Shown here in pieces: positions 16,851 through 25,675 of a DNA stretch of 64,000 bases (positions are counted from its first letter, which is position 1; each line of letters opens with the position of its first letter). The stretch spans positions 1,154,501 through 1,218,500 of the forward strand of contig NZ_AP023366.1 of assembly GCF_015097055.1 (NCBI RefSeq). Reading direction: 5' to 3'. Under the pieces are notes generated by a model. The model was not told the origin of the DNA. It saw nothing but the letters and a program-made list of their open reading frames with translations, and ran no database searches. Source of the DNA: Effusibacillus dendaii (GTDB taxonomy: Bacteria > Bacillota > Bacilli > Tumebacillales > Effusibacillaceae). Both the position numbers and the translations under genes were made by a program.

Positions 16851-17851
16851 CTGTCTTCCCCCCTTGCATCCAAACGGAATTTGATTCCCTGCCGCAAAAT
16901 CCCGATTTCTCTTTCACGCAAACGATACAACTCCTGCGCCTGTGACAGCGAGATTTCTTCAAACCGAATCCGTTCGCCCGGTGTCACTTGCGCCAAAATG
17001 GGCAGATCGACAGTTGCGACCTGTGCGATTTTGGGATATCCACCGGTTGTCTGCCGATCGGCCAGCAGGATAATCGGATTGCCCTCTGCCGGAACCTGCA
17101 CAGTTCCTGCCGCGACCGCTTCCGAAATCAATTCTTTTGGCTCTGACAATGCCAATTGAGGCCCTGACAGCCGATATCCCATCCGGTCCGACTGCGGTGT
17201 AACCTGAAACGACGCAGCAAAAAACTGCTGTTGGATGTCTTTCGCAAACCAGTCAAACTCACCGCCGCGCATCACGCGCACAGTTGGGTTTTTTCCGTAT
17301 TTCGGCCTGATTCGGGTATCTACAAACCAACCGGCGAAAAAACGGCCTTCCCGCTCCCGCCATTCTGCAGCCTCCCACATGGACCGGCAGCCAATCGGCA
17401 ACACATCGCCTTCCCGTAACGCCCTTCCGTAAAATCCACCGATGCCCGCACGCAGATAGGTACTGCGACTGCCCATGACAACCGGCACGTCAAACCCGCC
17501 TGCCACCGCCAAATAGGCACGGCAGCCCGTTTGCGGCGAACCAAACTGCAGCAAACTGCCTTGTTTCACCCATACGGGACGCCAATCTGGAATGGGCTGC
17601 CCATCGATCTTCGGAGACAAGTTACCGCCACAGATCGCGATTACACAATCCTTCTGAAAACGGATCGTTGGACCCATCAGAGTGATTTCAAGCGCTGCCT
17701 CCCGCTCGTCGTTGCCAACCAACAGATTGGCGATCCGCAACGCAAACGGATCCATCGCGCCGCTCACAATTACCCCGTGTTTCTGCTGTCCGAGCCTCCC
17801 CAGATCCTGGACAGTGGTCAATAGTCCCGGACGGATCACCTGAATGCTCAA
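16832..17851 (-). CDS. pxpC: 5-oxoprolinase subunit C
   Basis: PxpC (AHS2/KipA-like, biotin-carboxylase-related fold) forms the PxpBC kinase-like part of 5-oxoprolinase. It starts at TTG 17851 with GGAGGGG upstream. This start overlaps the pxpB stop (TTGA) and puts the protein beginning at the family-typical [17 protein letters not shown]. Family motifs are [12 protein letters not shown] and [13 protein letters not shown]. Length is 339 aa. The in-frame extension to 17896 lies within pxpB and lacks support. Confidence 0.92.
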   Translation of the reverse strand: MSIQVIRPGLLTTVQDLGRLGQQKHGVIVSGAMDPFALRIANLLVGNDEREAALEITLMGPTIRFQKDCVIAICGGNLSPKIDGQPIPDWRPVWVKQGSLLQFGSPQTGCRAYLAVAGGFDVPVVMGSRSTYLRAGIGGFYGRALREGDVLPIGCRSMWEAAEWREREGRFFAGWFVDTRIRPKYGKNPTVRVMRGGEFDWFAKDIQQQFFAASFQVTPQSDRMGYRLSGPQLALSEPKELISEAVAAGTVQVPAEGNPIILLADRQTTGGYPKIAQVATVDLPILAQVTPGERIRFEEISLSQAQELYRLREREIGILRQGIKFRLDARGEDRCTGLI

Positions 17852-18606
17852 TTCCGCCCCTCCTCCCACTTCGACTCGCCGGAAACCACCGACCACCGTT
17901 CATATTCCTCCGGTGTGATCGCACGAAAATGAACCACATCTCCCGCCTGCAGCAAACTGGGCGAATCATCAGCAGGCCGGAACAGAGCCAGTGGAGTACG
18001 GCCGATCAATTGCCAGCCGCCTGGTGTTCCGATCGGGTAAACGCCTGTCTGGCTCCCCGCAATCCCCACCGAACCGGCCGGTATCGACAAGCGCGGTGCG
18101 GAACGGCGAGGCGCAGCGATTTTTTGCGACATACCGCCCAAATAGGGAAATCCGGGTGCAAAGCCGATCATATACACCAGATATTCCCCATTTGTGTGAA
18201 TTTCGATCACATCTTCGGTTGTCAATCCGTTATGTTCCGCCACAAAATCCAGATCCGGCCCAAATTCACCGCCGTAACAAACGGGAATTTCAACAATACG
18301 CGGAGATTCTTTCGTTGCATTCGGAAGCTCTTCCATCATTTGTTCCAGTTCCTCACAAACGCTTGAAAAATCGATCGCCAGCGGATCATAAAACACGGTC
18401 AACGTGGTAAACGCCGGTATGTATTCGACCATCCCCGGCAGTGGGCGCAGGTCAAGCCATTCTGCAAGCGATCTCACTTTTCGCTGGGTGGTGAGATCGA
18501 TCACATTGCCAAAGCTGACAATCACCGCCGAATCCCCAAGGGCTGTCAGCCGGAAAGAATCTGTCAAACCTTTTTGCAAATTTCCAGTTGCCACTTCCAC
18601 TTCCAT
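17848..18606 (-). CDS. pxpB: 5-oxoprolinase subunit B
   Basis: PxpB (AHS1/KipI-like) pairs with PxpC to activate 5-oxoproline with ATP. The 252-residue protein carries the signature GFAPGFPYLGGM (about residues 148-159) and PAGSVGIAGSQTGVYP, with a C-terminal GGWQLIGRTP. In B. subtilis the homologue was first described as the sporulation kinase inhibitor KipI, so a regulatory role is conceivable, but the complete pxpBCA set favours metabolism. It is 30 nt downstream of deoC. Confidence 0.93.
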   Translation of the reverse strand: MEVEVATGNLQKGLTDSFRLTALGDSAVIVSFGNVIDLTTQRKVRSLAEWLDLRPLPGMVEYIPAFTTLTVFYDPLAIDFSSVCEELEQMMEELPNATKESPRIVEIPVCYGGEFGPDLDFVAEHNGLTTEDVIEIHTNGEYLVYMIGFAPGFPYLGGMSQKIAAPRRSAPRLSIPAGSVGIAGSQTGVYPIGTPGGWQLIGRTPLALFRPADDSPSLLQAGDVVHFRAITPEEYERWSVVSGESKWEEGRN

Positions 18607-18636
18607 TCGCCCCCATCCAGCAAAGCGAAAATTGAT

Positions 18637-19419
18637 TTAATAACCGGCAGTGGACGATTGCCCAGCTACTATCGCCACAGAAGCGCTTGCTCCGATACGG
18701 GTGGCGCCTGCCTTCAACATCTGAAGGGCCGCATCCCGATTTCGAATGCCGCCTGACGCCTTAACCCCCATGGTCGGGCCGACAACCGCGCGCATCAATT
18801 GTATGTCTTCAATCAAAGCGCCGAAATGGCTGAACCCGGTTGATGTTTTGACAAAATCGGCTCCCGCCCGCTGTGCCAGCAGACAGGCAATCACCTTCTC
18901 CCGGTCGGTCAACAGGCAAGTTTCCAGTATCACTTTCACCACTGTCGATGTCCCAGCGGGAGAATCTGCAGTCTCCTTCGCCGCTTTTACAACCGATTCG
19001 ATATCCTGCAGCACTTCGATCAAACGATTTGACTTTAACAGCCCAACGGGTATGACCATATCCAATTCAGACGCACCTTGCTGAACCGCCGTTTTCGTTT
19101 CAAACGATTTGACGGCAGAACTTGTGGCACCGAGTGGAAATCCAACTACCGTGCATACTTTTACATCAGTGCCTTTCAGCTCCTCAACAGCGATAGGCAC
19201 AAACAGGGGATTGATGCAGACAGACGCAAAATGGTGCGCAACCGCTTCCCCGCACAATTGGCGAATTTGCATAGGAGTCGCGTCCGGTTTTAACAGGGTA
19301 TGGTCGATTGCAGAGGCTAATTTTTCCGGTGGAATCGGGTGAAACTCCCCCGCTTCCAGAATAACCGGTCCGATCACCTCTTCCAGTTGGGAACGCACCG
19401 CATCGATCAGATCTTTCAT
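18637..19419 (-). CDS. deoC: Deoxyribose-phosphate aldolase
   Basis: DeoC splits 2-deoxyribose 5-phosphate into glyceraldehyde 3-phosphate and acetaldehyde in deoxynucleoside salvage. The 260-residue class I aldolase shows [11 protein letters not shown], the Schiff-base lysine segment FVKTSTGF (about 175-182) and VKASGGIR (about 204-211). An N-terminal extension of about 40 residues is present compared with the minimal 220-aa enzymes. Its ATG overlaps the Nudix stop by 4 nt. Confidence 0.94.
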   Translation of the reverse strand: MKDLIDAVRSQLEEVIGPVILEAGEFHPIPPEKLASAIDHTLLKPDATPMQIRQLCGEAVAHHFASVCINPLFVPIAVEELKGTDVKVCTVVGFPLGATSSAVKSFETKTAVQQGASELDMVIPVGLLKSNRLIEVLQDIESVVKAAKETADSPAGTSTVVKVILETCLLTDREKVIACLLAQRAGADFVKTSTGFSHFGALIEDIQLMRAVVGPTMGVKASGGIRNRDAALQMLKAGATRIGASASVAIVAGQSSTAGY

Positions 19420-19847
19420 CGTCGTTCCCCCCGTAAACGGTTTACCGCCCTTTCCAGGATCACATGATTATTGTCATATCCCTGCTTCGTATGGAGAGGC
19501 AGTACATCGTCAAGCGGCAACCAAATCACGTCTTTAATTTCCTCAACCTGCGCTTTTGTATCGCCAGATACCGCTCTCATCAGATAATAAGTCACCTGTT
19601 TTGTAATCATGCCTTTACCGGACGTTTCAAATTGAAAGGATATGACTCCCAGAGGGTCGCCTTCGATTTCTGCCTGGATGCCGGTTTCCTCGAAAACTTC
19701 GCGGACGGCCGCATCCTTTTCCGTTTCCCCCTCTTCCACGTGGCCTTTGGGCAGGGTTATTTTGCCAAACCGGTCCTGAATCAACAGGATTTTCGTATTT
19801 CCGTCCTGTTTTTTATACACTACGCCGCCTGCCGAATATTCCTTCAT
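19416..19847 (-). CDS. Nudix hydrolase
   Basis: This is a Nudix (MutT-like) pyrophosphohydrolase of 143 aa. The Nudix box is complete and spans about residues 35-57: G-HVEEGE, then [12 protein letters not shown]. The start [13 protein letters not shown] is a common beginning for the AP4A/ADP-ribose-type subgroup. Substrate cannot be told from sequence. It is the first gene of the Nudix-deoC-pxpBCA run and overlaps deoC by 4 nt. Confidence 0.9.
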   Translation of the reverse strand: MKEYSAGGVVYKKQDGNTKILLIQDRFGKITLPKGHVEEGETEKDAAVREVFEETGIQAEIEGDPLGVISFQFETSGKGMITKQVTYYLMRAVSGDTKAQVEEIKDVIWLPLDDVLPLHTKQGYDNNHVILERAVNRLRGERR

Positions 19848-19978
19848 TCTTTCACCCCTGTCCGTCCGATTATTGAAAGCTTGTCCGTTTCCGGTTATTT
19901 TTCTGTATGATCCCTAAGCAGACGCATGGAACTTGTGGTATAAATATCCGAAAAAAATGAATTTCCGTCAATACTCGA

Positions 19979-20009
19979 TAAAAAAAAGCTGCCCTCCCTT
20001 GGACAGCCC
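19979..20009 (-). terminator. Terminator downstream of the nitroreductase remnant
   Basis: The minus strand forms GCTGTCC-AAGGGA-GGGCAGC followed by seven T residues. Confidence 0.85.
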
Positions 20010-20093
20010 GTATCTTACGAAAAACCCCTCCTGAATCCGCAACCTCACCTGAATAAACAACCTTACCCGACTCGTGCAGCCGTTTGATTCGGA

Positions 20094-20336
20094 TTAAAAA
20101 CCGTTGTACGTAGTCACTTCGGAAACAGAATACCGCATTTTGCGCGGGTTGCTCTCCTCTTTAGCCGGTCCGATCGTGATAATCATAACCGGAATGTATT
20201 GTTCGGGAATGTTAAACTCTTTGCGAACCGCTTCCGGGTCGAATCCGATCATTGGGCAGGTGCCGTATCCCAAATCCTTTGCTGCCAACATGAGTGCTGT
20301 TGAACTTGCTCCATGTTTCGCGGTACCGCATGTCTA
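20094..20336 (-). pseudogene. Nitroreductase family, C-terminal remnant
   Basis: About 75 codons resemble the C-terminal third of an NAD(P)H nitroreductase: HGASSTALMLAAKDLGYGTC, then MIGFDPEAVRKEFNIP and a conserved IGPAKEESNPR end. Going upstream the frame meets a stop codon after about eight more codons, and the FMN-binding N-terminal half is missing. The 95 bp up to mtaB contain no recognisable remainder. The terminator at 19979-20009 belonged to this gene. The 583-bp gap between mtaB and the Nudix gene otherwise shows nothing. Confidence 0.8.
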
Positions 20337-20430
20337 GGAATATACATAGCATGGCCCGCCAGTGATTTTGGTTATAAAGAAAAGGACGACACACATATAC
20401 AAATGCATCTCGTCCCAGATAACAGGAACC

Positions 20431-21810
20431 TCACGCCTCTACTGTTTCCAATTGTATCAATCCTGATTCCTGCAGCGGTTGCGGCTCCACAGTGGACCGG
20501 AACGTCAACTGTTCCACGAACGTCCCTTTCGACACGTCAGCAAACGCTTCGTCCAACCGGACACTGACCAATTGACCGAGCATGTCCGGGTGGCCGCGGA
20601 ACCCGATTTTGATATAGTTGTCGGAGAATCCTTCCAGCAGACCGTCAGCGTTAATTTCTTCCGGAATCACCTGCAGCGTTTCGCCGATATAACGGCTTGA
20701 GTAGGAAATCTGCAGTTCGTTCGCCAACTCAATCAGCTTCGCTACGCGTTCTTCTTTTACCGCTTCCGCAACCTGATCGCTGTATTTGGCAGCTGGCGTG
20801 CCTTTTCGCTGCGAGTATGGGAATACATGCAGATCGGCAAACCACTGATTTTTGATAAAATCGTACGTCTCTCTGAAATGTTCATCCGTTTCGCCAGGGA
20901 ATCCTACAATCACGTCACTTGTAACCGCCAGATCCGGCAGTGCTTTACGCAGTTCCACCAATTTGGCTGCGAACTCTTCCACCGTATACTTGCGGTTCAT
21001 CCGATCCAGCACAAAATTGGATCCGGCCTGCAGCGGAATGTGCAGATGACGGCAGACTTTTTGCGAACGAGTCAGCACATCGAGCATTCGGTCGTCGATC
21101 TCGCTCGCTTCAATCGAAGAAATTCGGATGCGTCCAAGCCCTTCCACTTTTGTTTCCAAATCAACAAGCAGGTCTGAAAGTGTATAACCGTCCAGATCGT
21201 CCCCGTACCCGCCTGTATGGATACCCGACAGAACAATTTCCTGATAGCCCGCATCGACCAGTTTTTGTGCTTGCAAAATCACGTTTTCCGGCTTACGGCT
21301 GCGGATAAAACCACGTGAGTAGGGGATGATGCAAAATGTGCAAAAGTTGTTGCAGCCTTCCTGGATTTTCAGGAAGGCCCGTGTATGTCCCTGAAAATCC
21401 GGCACGTCCAACTCTTCAAACTCCCGCTGACGGCGGACGGAAGACACCACTTTCAACGGATGTTTCTCCGCCTGCACCCGTTCCGTCAACTCGACAATCT
21501 GATCGCGATTTTGCGTGCCAATCACCAAATCAACACCAGGAATCGCCAAAATTTCATCGGGTGCCATTTGCGCGTAACAGCCGGTTACAACGACCGTCGC
21601 ATTTTCATTGCGGCGAATGGCGCGGCGAATCATCTGCCGCGATTTTTTGTCGCCCGTATCGGTCACGGTGCATGTATTAATGACATAAATATCGGCAATA
21701 TCCTGAAAATCAACCTGTGTGTATCCCTGCTGTTTAAACAGGTTCCAGATCGCTTCCGTATCATACGAATTGACTTTACAACCTAATGTGTGAAATGCAA
21801 CTGTGGACAT
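20431..21810 (-). CDS. mtaB: tRNA (N6-L-threonylcarbamoyladenosine-37) methylthiotransferase MtaB
   Basis: This radical SAM methylthiotransferase converts t6A37 to ms2t6A in ANN-decoding tRNAs. The 459-residue protein has an N-terminal UPF0004 domain with cysteines at HTLGCKVN, GCYAQ and NTCTVT for one [4Fe-4S] cluster. The radical SAM CxxxCxxC motif is in EGCNNFCTFCIIPYSRG (about 151-167), and a C-terminal TRAM domain follows. It corresponds to B. subtilis YqeV and sits 6 nt after rsmE, as there. Confidence 0.95.
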   Translation of the reverse strand: MSTVAFHTLGCKVNSYDTEAIWNLFKQQGYTQVDFQDIADIYVINTCTVTDTGDKKSRQMIRRAIRRNENATVVVTGCYAQMAPDEILAIPGVDLVIGTQNRDQIVELTERVQAEKHPLKVVSSVRRQREFEELDVPDFQGHTRAFLKIQEGCNNFCTFCIIPYSRGFIRSRKPENVILQAQKLVDAGYQEIVLSGIHTGGYGDDLDGYTLSDLLVDLETKVEGLGRIRISSIEASEIDDRMLDVLTRSQKVCRHLHIPLQAGSNFVLDRMNRKYTVEEFAAKLVELRKALPDLAVTSDVIVGFPGETDEHFRETYDFIKNQWFADLHVFPYSQRKGTPAAKYSDQVAEAVKEERVAKLIELANELQISYSSRYIGETLQVIPEEINADGLLEGFSDNYIKIGFRGHPDMLGQLVSVRLDEAFADVSKGTFVEQLTFRSTVEPQPLQESGLIQLETVEA

Positions 21811-21816
21811 CTTATT

Positions 21817-22629
21817 TCACCCTCCCATCTGTCCGTAGTGATATAAAATAATCGCGGCGGCTACCAGCCCCGCTGTTTCTGTCCGTAAAATACGGGGTCC
21901 CAGTGTAACAGGACGGGCCCCCTGCTGTGTTGCCAACAACACTTCCTGCGGATCAAAACCGCCTTCCGGCCCAATCAAAAGAGCGATCGAGCGGGCCTGC
22001 GGAAACCCGTTCAAGACCGCACGCAAGCTGTCACAAGCCAGTATTTGCGGCTTGTCGCCCAACCCCGACTCGCCATCAAGTTGCCGTTCTCTGTCTGATA
22101 AGGGCTGCCCCTCATACGCCAACAGCACCAAATCGTAGGAATCGGATTTTTGCAACAACCACTCTTTGAGCGTTGTCACTTCCGCAATTTCAGGTATGAT
22201 CAACCGGTGCGCCTGTTCGGCAGCCTCTTTTGCGATCCGCTGCCAGCGGTCGCGCCGTTTGTGTTCTTTTTTGGCGTCGTAATTGACGATCGTGCGAATC
22301 GTTTCGACGGGGACAAAATCGGATACACCCGCTTCTGTTCCTTTTTGCACAATCAAATCCATTTTATCACTTTTCGGCAGTCCTTGAACGAGTGTAATTT
22401 TTACCTCCGGTTCCGATTGTTCCTGCAACGTTTCCACAATCTCGCCGAATACTGCATCTGCCGCAAAATCGGTCAACTGCACACGATAGGAAACTTCATT
22501 CCCCGCCGCGCAAATAATCAAATCGCCCGGTTCAAACCGCATGACGCGCGTGATATGTTTGACATCATCGCCGCTAATCCGCACCTGCTGCCCCTGTATA
22601 TCCTCTGGTGAAATAAAATAGCGCTGCAT
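21817..22629 (-). CDS. rsmE: 16S rRNA (uracil1498-N3)-methyltransferase RsmE
   Basis: RsmE is a SPOUT methyltransferase that modifies U1498 of 16S rRNA. It has an N-terminal PUA-like domain (MQRYFISPEDIQG, DDVKHITRVMR) and the SPOUT knot with LLIGPEGGFDPQE (about 222-234) and LGPRILRTETA (about 247-257). The ATG at 22629 (270 aa) is used because of the AGGTGG ribosome site and family length. The frame extending to 22701 runs back into prmA. Confidence 0.94.
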   Translation of the reverse strand: MQRYFISPEDIQGQQVRISGDDVKHITRVMRFEPGDLIICAAGNEVSYRVQLTDFAADAVFGEIVETLQEQSEPEVKITLVQGLPKSDKMDLIVQKGTEAGVSDFVPVETIRTIVNYDAKKEHKRRDRWQRIAKEAAEQAHRLIIPEIAEVTTLKEWLLQKSDSYDLVLLAYEGQPLSDRERQLDGESGLGDKPQILACDSLRAVLNGFPQARSIALLIGPEGGFDPQEVLLATQQGARPVTLGPRILRTETAGLVAAAIILYHYGQMGG

Positions 22630-22649
22630 GGTTCTTCCACCTGTTCGTT

Positions 22650-23591
22650 CTATTTCCGGCCCACAATAACCGCCCAATCCTGGCTGGTCTGCAAATCGCA
22701 AATCTGAAACCCTGTTTTCTCCATTTCCGCGCGGATCCAGTCGGCTTTTTCCTGAATAATGCCGGATGCGATAAAAATCCCGTCCGTTTCCAGCAACCGG
22801 AACGCATCTTCAATCATCTGCACGACAATTTCCGCCAAAATATTGGCTACGATCAGATTGGCAGGGCCTTCAACGCCTTTCAGCAAGTCGTTTGTCCTGA
22901 CTGTCACCCAGTCTTCCACCTGATTTTGCGCCACATTGTCGGCTGCCACTTTGACAGCCACCGGATCCAGGTCCAGTGCCAGCACCGATGCCGCGCCCAA
23001 TTTTGCGCAGGCGATGGAAAGAATGGCCGACCCGGTTCCCACATCGATCACTCGCGCCCCTGCAGGCAGCCAATTTTCCAACATTTGAAGACAAAGCGCC
23101 GTGGTCGCATGCGTGCCAGTCCCAAACGCCATGCCGGGATCCAGTTCGATCACCAGTTCAGCAGGAGTTGGCTCATAAGGTTCCCAAGTCGGCCTGATGG
23201 TCAGCCGGTCGGTTACCCTTACAGGTTTAAAAAATTGTTTCCAGGCGTTTGCCCAATCTTCTTCCTCTACTTCCTTCGTCCTGATATCGCCGCGACCAAT
23301 GTCCAGGCCATAATCGGCAAACAGCGCGAGCTCTTTTTTTATGTTGGACAAAAGCGTTTCGATATTGGCAAACTCCGAATAGTAGGCGCTGACGCGTGCG
23401 CCTTCTTTCGGAACCAGATCGTCTTCAATCACATACCAGTTGCCGTAGGGATTTTGGCGGATCGTTTCGAGGTCGTGCGGGTCTTCGATGGCCACACCAG
23501 CCGCCCCCAAACGGGTCAACAACTCCGACACCGCTTCGCTTGCCTCGTGTGAGGTCCAAACGGTCACTTCCGTATATTTCACAAAAATCAC
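22650..23591 (-). CDS. prmA: Ribosomal protein L11 methyltransferase
   Basis: PrmA trimethylates lysines and the N-terminus of ribosomal protein L11. The 313-residue protein has the typical small N-terminal substrate domain (about 1-95), then a Rossmann core with PGMAFGTGTHATT (about 151-163), IDVGTGSAILSIA and the catalytic-loop NILAEI. In B. subtilis prmA follows dnaJ. Here the upstream side is an unrelated accessory region and a candidate promoter at 23613-23641 takes over. Confidence 0.95.
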   Translation of the reverse strand: MIFVKYTEVTVWTSHEASEAVSELLTRLGAAGVAIEDPHDLETIRQNPYGNWYVIEDDLVPKEGARVSAYYSEFANIETLLSNIKKELALFADYGLDIGRGDIRTKEVEEEDWANAWKQFFKPVRVTDRLTIRPTWEPYEPTPAELVIELDPGMAFGTGTHATTALCLQMLENWLPAGARVIDVGTGSAILSIACAKLGAASVLALDLDPVAVKVAADNVAQNQVEDWVTVRTNDLLKGVEGPANLIVANILAEIVVQMIEDAFRLLETDGIFIASGIIQEKADWIRAEMEKTGFQICDLQTSQDWAVIVGRK

Positions 23592-23612
23592 CCCAGAAAA
23601 GAATCACCCCTC

Positions 23613-23641
23613 ATCTTACACAAGATTGGGGTGAAAGGCAA
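23613..23641 (-). promoter_or_regulatory. Candidate prmA promoter
   Basis: The minus strand shows TTGCCT (23641-23636), a 17-nt spacer and TAAGAT (23618-23613), 22 nt upstream of the prmA ATG. Such a promoter is needed because the usual dnaK-dnaJ operon is absent upstream. Confidence 0.45.
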
Positions 23642-23672
23642 ATAGGGTCAAGTTAGACGGTTTAAGGTTCTC

Positions 23673-23852
23673 TTATTTTAAGATTGGATTCACGAAATCA
23701 ACGATAACAAATGCATCGTTATCTCCATCACGGTCAAACCGGATCATAAGTTCATTAACACCGCTGACGTTAACTGTAGCATCCGTGTGCGTACCGCCAT
23801 TTGACACTTTGTTTTGCCAGATCAGTTTTCCATCTCCATTGGTAAAAAAAGG
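23673..23852 (-). pseudogene. NPCBM-like carbohydrate-binding domain, C-terminal remnant
   Basis: About 60 codons on the minus strand read TNGDGKLIWQNKVSNGG, then TVNVSGVNELMIRFDRDGDN and end AFVIVDFVNPILK-stop. The pattern resembles the C-terminal half of a galactose-binding-like NPCBM module of a secreted protein. Upstream the frame is closed by stop codons, and no start or signal peptide is present. The family call is by pattern only. This fills the 346-bp gap between prmA and the LysM-CAP gene. Confidence 0.55.
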
Positions 23853-23937
23853 TTTACCAATTCAGTTCCATTTTTAAAGTTTTGAATCTGTTTTTATGTT
23901 AGACTGAGTTCTACTTTCGACAATGGGAGGGAGCAGA

Positions 23938-24753
23938 ATGAATAAAATCGCGAAGCGGATTGCAGCCATTGCAGCAGCAGGTTTACTGATTGGCACGGGA
24001 ACGGCTAGTGCGGCAACGTACAGCAGTTACCAGACACCCATTACGATTAAAACAAATTGGATCTGGTCCGGTACCGAGATTCCAAACATAATTAGCGGTA
24101 ATTTGTACACAGTAAAGACAGGGGATACGTTGTGGAAAATCGCAACGTCTCATCATACAACGGTAGCCTCTTTGATGAAAACAAACGGATTGAAATCTAC
24201 AACGATTTTTCCGGGACAATTTCTGCTGATCCCGTCCAATTCAAATACACCGTTAAAACAAGGAAGTGCAGCGGCTCCAGTGCCGGTGAAACCGACTACA
24301 CCTACTGCACCGCAGCCAGCGCCTGCAACTCCTTCTAAACCGACGACTTCTACTTCTGCACAGACCTACCCACAGCAAGTATTGGATGTACTCCAAATGG
24401 TGAACAACGAGCGTGCCAAAAACGGATTGTCTGCATTAACGATTGATCCGCTTTTGCAAAAGGACGCTATGATCAAAGCGCAAGATATGCGGGACAAGCA
24501 TTACTTTGACCATCAGTCGCCGACCTATGGATCGCCGTTTGATCTGATGAAATCGCTCGGCATCACCTATTCGTATGCAGGCGAAAACATTGCAGCCGGA
24601 CAACAAACTGCGCAAGCGGTTATGAACGACTGGATGAATTCGTCCGGGCACCGCGCCAATATTCTAAATCCCAACTACACCAAAATCGGAATCGGCTATG
24701 TGACCGGTGGCGATTTCGGTACCTATTGGACACAGGAATTTATTCGTCCGTAA
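23938..24753 (+). CDS. Secreted LysM-CAP domain protein (YkwD-like)
   Basis: This secreted protein has a LysM peptidoglycan-binding domain and a CAP (SCP/PR1) domain. From the ATG at 23938 (GGGAGG upstream) it has a signal peptide (1-25, cleaved after TASA), LysM at about 55-99 (YTVKTGDTLWKIATSHH), a Pro/Thr linker (about 112-142) and the CAP domain at about 146-269. CAP-conserved residues are visible in FDHQSP, GENIAAG and SSGHRANIL. Such proteins occur in spore coats or cell walls of Bacilli. The enzymatic role is unclear. It stands alone between gene remnants. Confidence 0.92.
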   Translation: MNKIAKRIAAIAAAGLLIGTGTASAATYSSYQTPITIKTNWIWSGTEIPNIISGNLYTVKTGDTLWKIATSHHTTVASLMKTNGLKSTTIFPGQFLLIPSNSNTPLKQGSAAAPVPVKPTTPTAPQPAPATPSKPTTSTSAQTYPQQVLDVLQMVNNERAKNGLSALTIDPLLQKDAMIKAQDMRDKHYFDHQSPTYGSPFDLMKSLGITYSYAGENIAAGQQTAQAVMNDWMNSSGHRANILNPNYTKIGIGYVTGGDFGTYWTQEFIRP

Positions 24754-24807
24754 GGGATGTAAGGTTGGAGCAAGCGAATATAGAGATTGCGAAATGAAAG
24801 AGGATGA

Positions 24808-24842
24808 ACGGGGCCCCCAGATAGGGGGTTCTCGTTTTTTTA
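24808..24842 (+). terminator. Terminator after the LysM-CAP gene
   Basis: GAAC-GGGG-CCCCC-AGATA-GGGGG-TTC is followed by TTTTTTT, about 60 nt past the stop codon. Confidence 0.8.
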
Positions 24843-24987
24843 TTAGGGAGTAAGGTGAAGGGGACTACTCTAACTGGTTACTCCTGAAAAAGTCATTTTT
24901 CTCTAAACGTGCCTACTATATACAGTGTTTTTATGAATGGTTTAACACTAAATGTAGTATATACCGATTAGAAATTTCTATTTTTTC

Positions 24988-25330
24988 AGGGGAAACTAAT
25001 TAGAATTTATGTCAATGACCTTGACACCCGCTATTAATTTTTACAAGAACTTACCAAACACTCCGTGGGTATGAGATTTAAAATGCCGCTAAATAAATTC
25101 GAAATTGCTTCAGTCGGTGATGTATTAATCATTAGTGGTGAAGAAGAGAATTTGACCCCTTTTAAGCAAACAACGGCGACATTTTTAGTGGATTCCTAGA
25201 TGAATACAAAGTTTTTTTAGAAAGCATCGGTGCAATCATTTTGTGAGGTCCTTCACCAGTACCAACTGGGAAGAATATGACTGTTCAACATCCAGATAGA
25301 ACAATTATTGAATATGTTGAACATCTTTAA
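24988..25330 (+). pseudogene. VOC/glyoxalase-fold protein, decayed gene
   Basis: In the plus direction the codons give KLIRIYVNDLDTRY, then an in-frame TAA (25035-25037), then HSVGMRFKMPLNKFEIASVG and DVLIISGEEENLTPF up to TTATFLVDS. The frame then shifts by one base to LDEYKVFLESIGAIIL, meets a TGA, and ends in NMTVQHPDRTIIEYVEHL-stop. This covers a single VOC-superfamily domain with two nonsense codons and one frameshift, and no good start is left. The flanking 24843-24987 holds an imperfect TATATAC/GTATATA inverted repeat and no gene. Confidence 0.78.
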
Positions 25331-25420
25331 TTCTGTACATTTATTCTAACGGGGGCGATAGTTCAATAAACGAGGTAACATCTCAGCTGTCTCGCGCAGA
25401 GGTTCCAGAAGAAATTAAAC

Positions 25421-25459
25421 AACCTTAGCCCGGTACAATACCGAACTAAGGCTGTTGCC
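25421..25459 (-). terminator. Long hairpin downstream of the MHS transporter gene
   Basis: CAGCCTTAGTTCGGT-ATTGT-ACCGGGCTAAGGTTG (minus strand) forms a long stem with a few mismatches, followed by TTTAATTT. It lies 217 nt past the transporter stop codon. The rest of 25331-25675 shows no gene I can support. Confidence 0.55.
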
Positions 25460-25675
25460 TAGAAGAGCTTGTTTTCAGTATGTCTACTGGACGAGGTAAC
25501 TTCATTTCACGGCAGCCTTTTGTTTGTGTTTTCAACTCTCGATCCCGTTCTAACCAGAATTTAAAGTCAGTTTATTCAAACGAGTCTGCTTCGTTAGTAG
25601 ATATGGATCGTCTTCCGCAGAATAGAATCCGTTTACCCCAGGAGTTTTTGGAACCTGCAGGCATGAAGGCGCTCC

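Noticed and set aside
16083-18606. KipI/KipA sporulation-kinase control genes
   Set aside because: The complete neighbouring pxpA-type gene and the order B-C-A favour the 5-oxoprolinase complex; a regulatory role cannot be read from the sequence.
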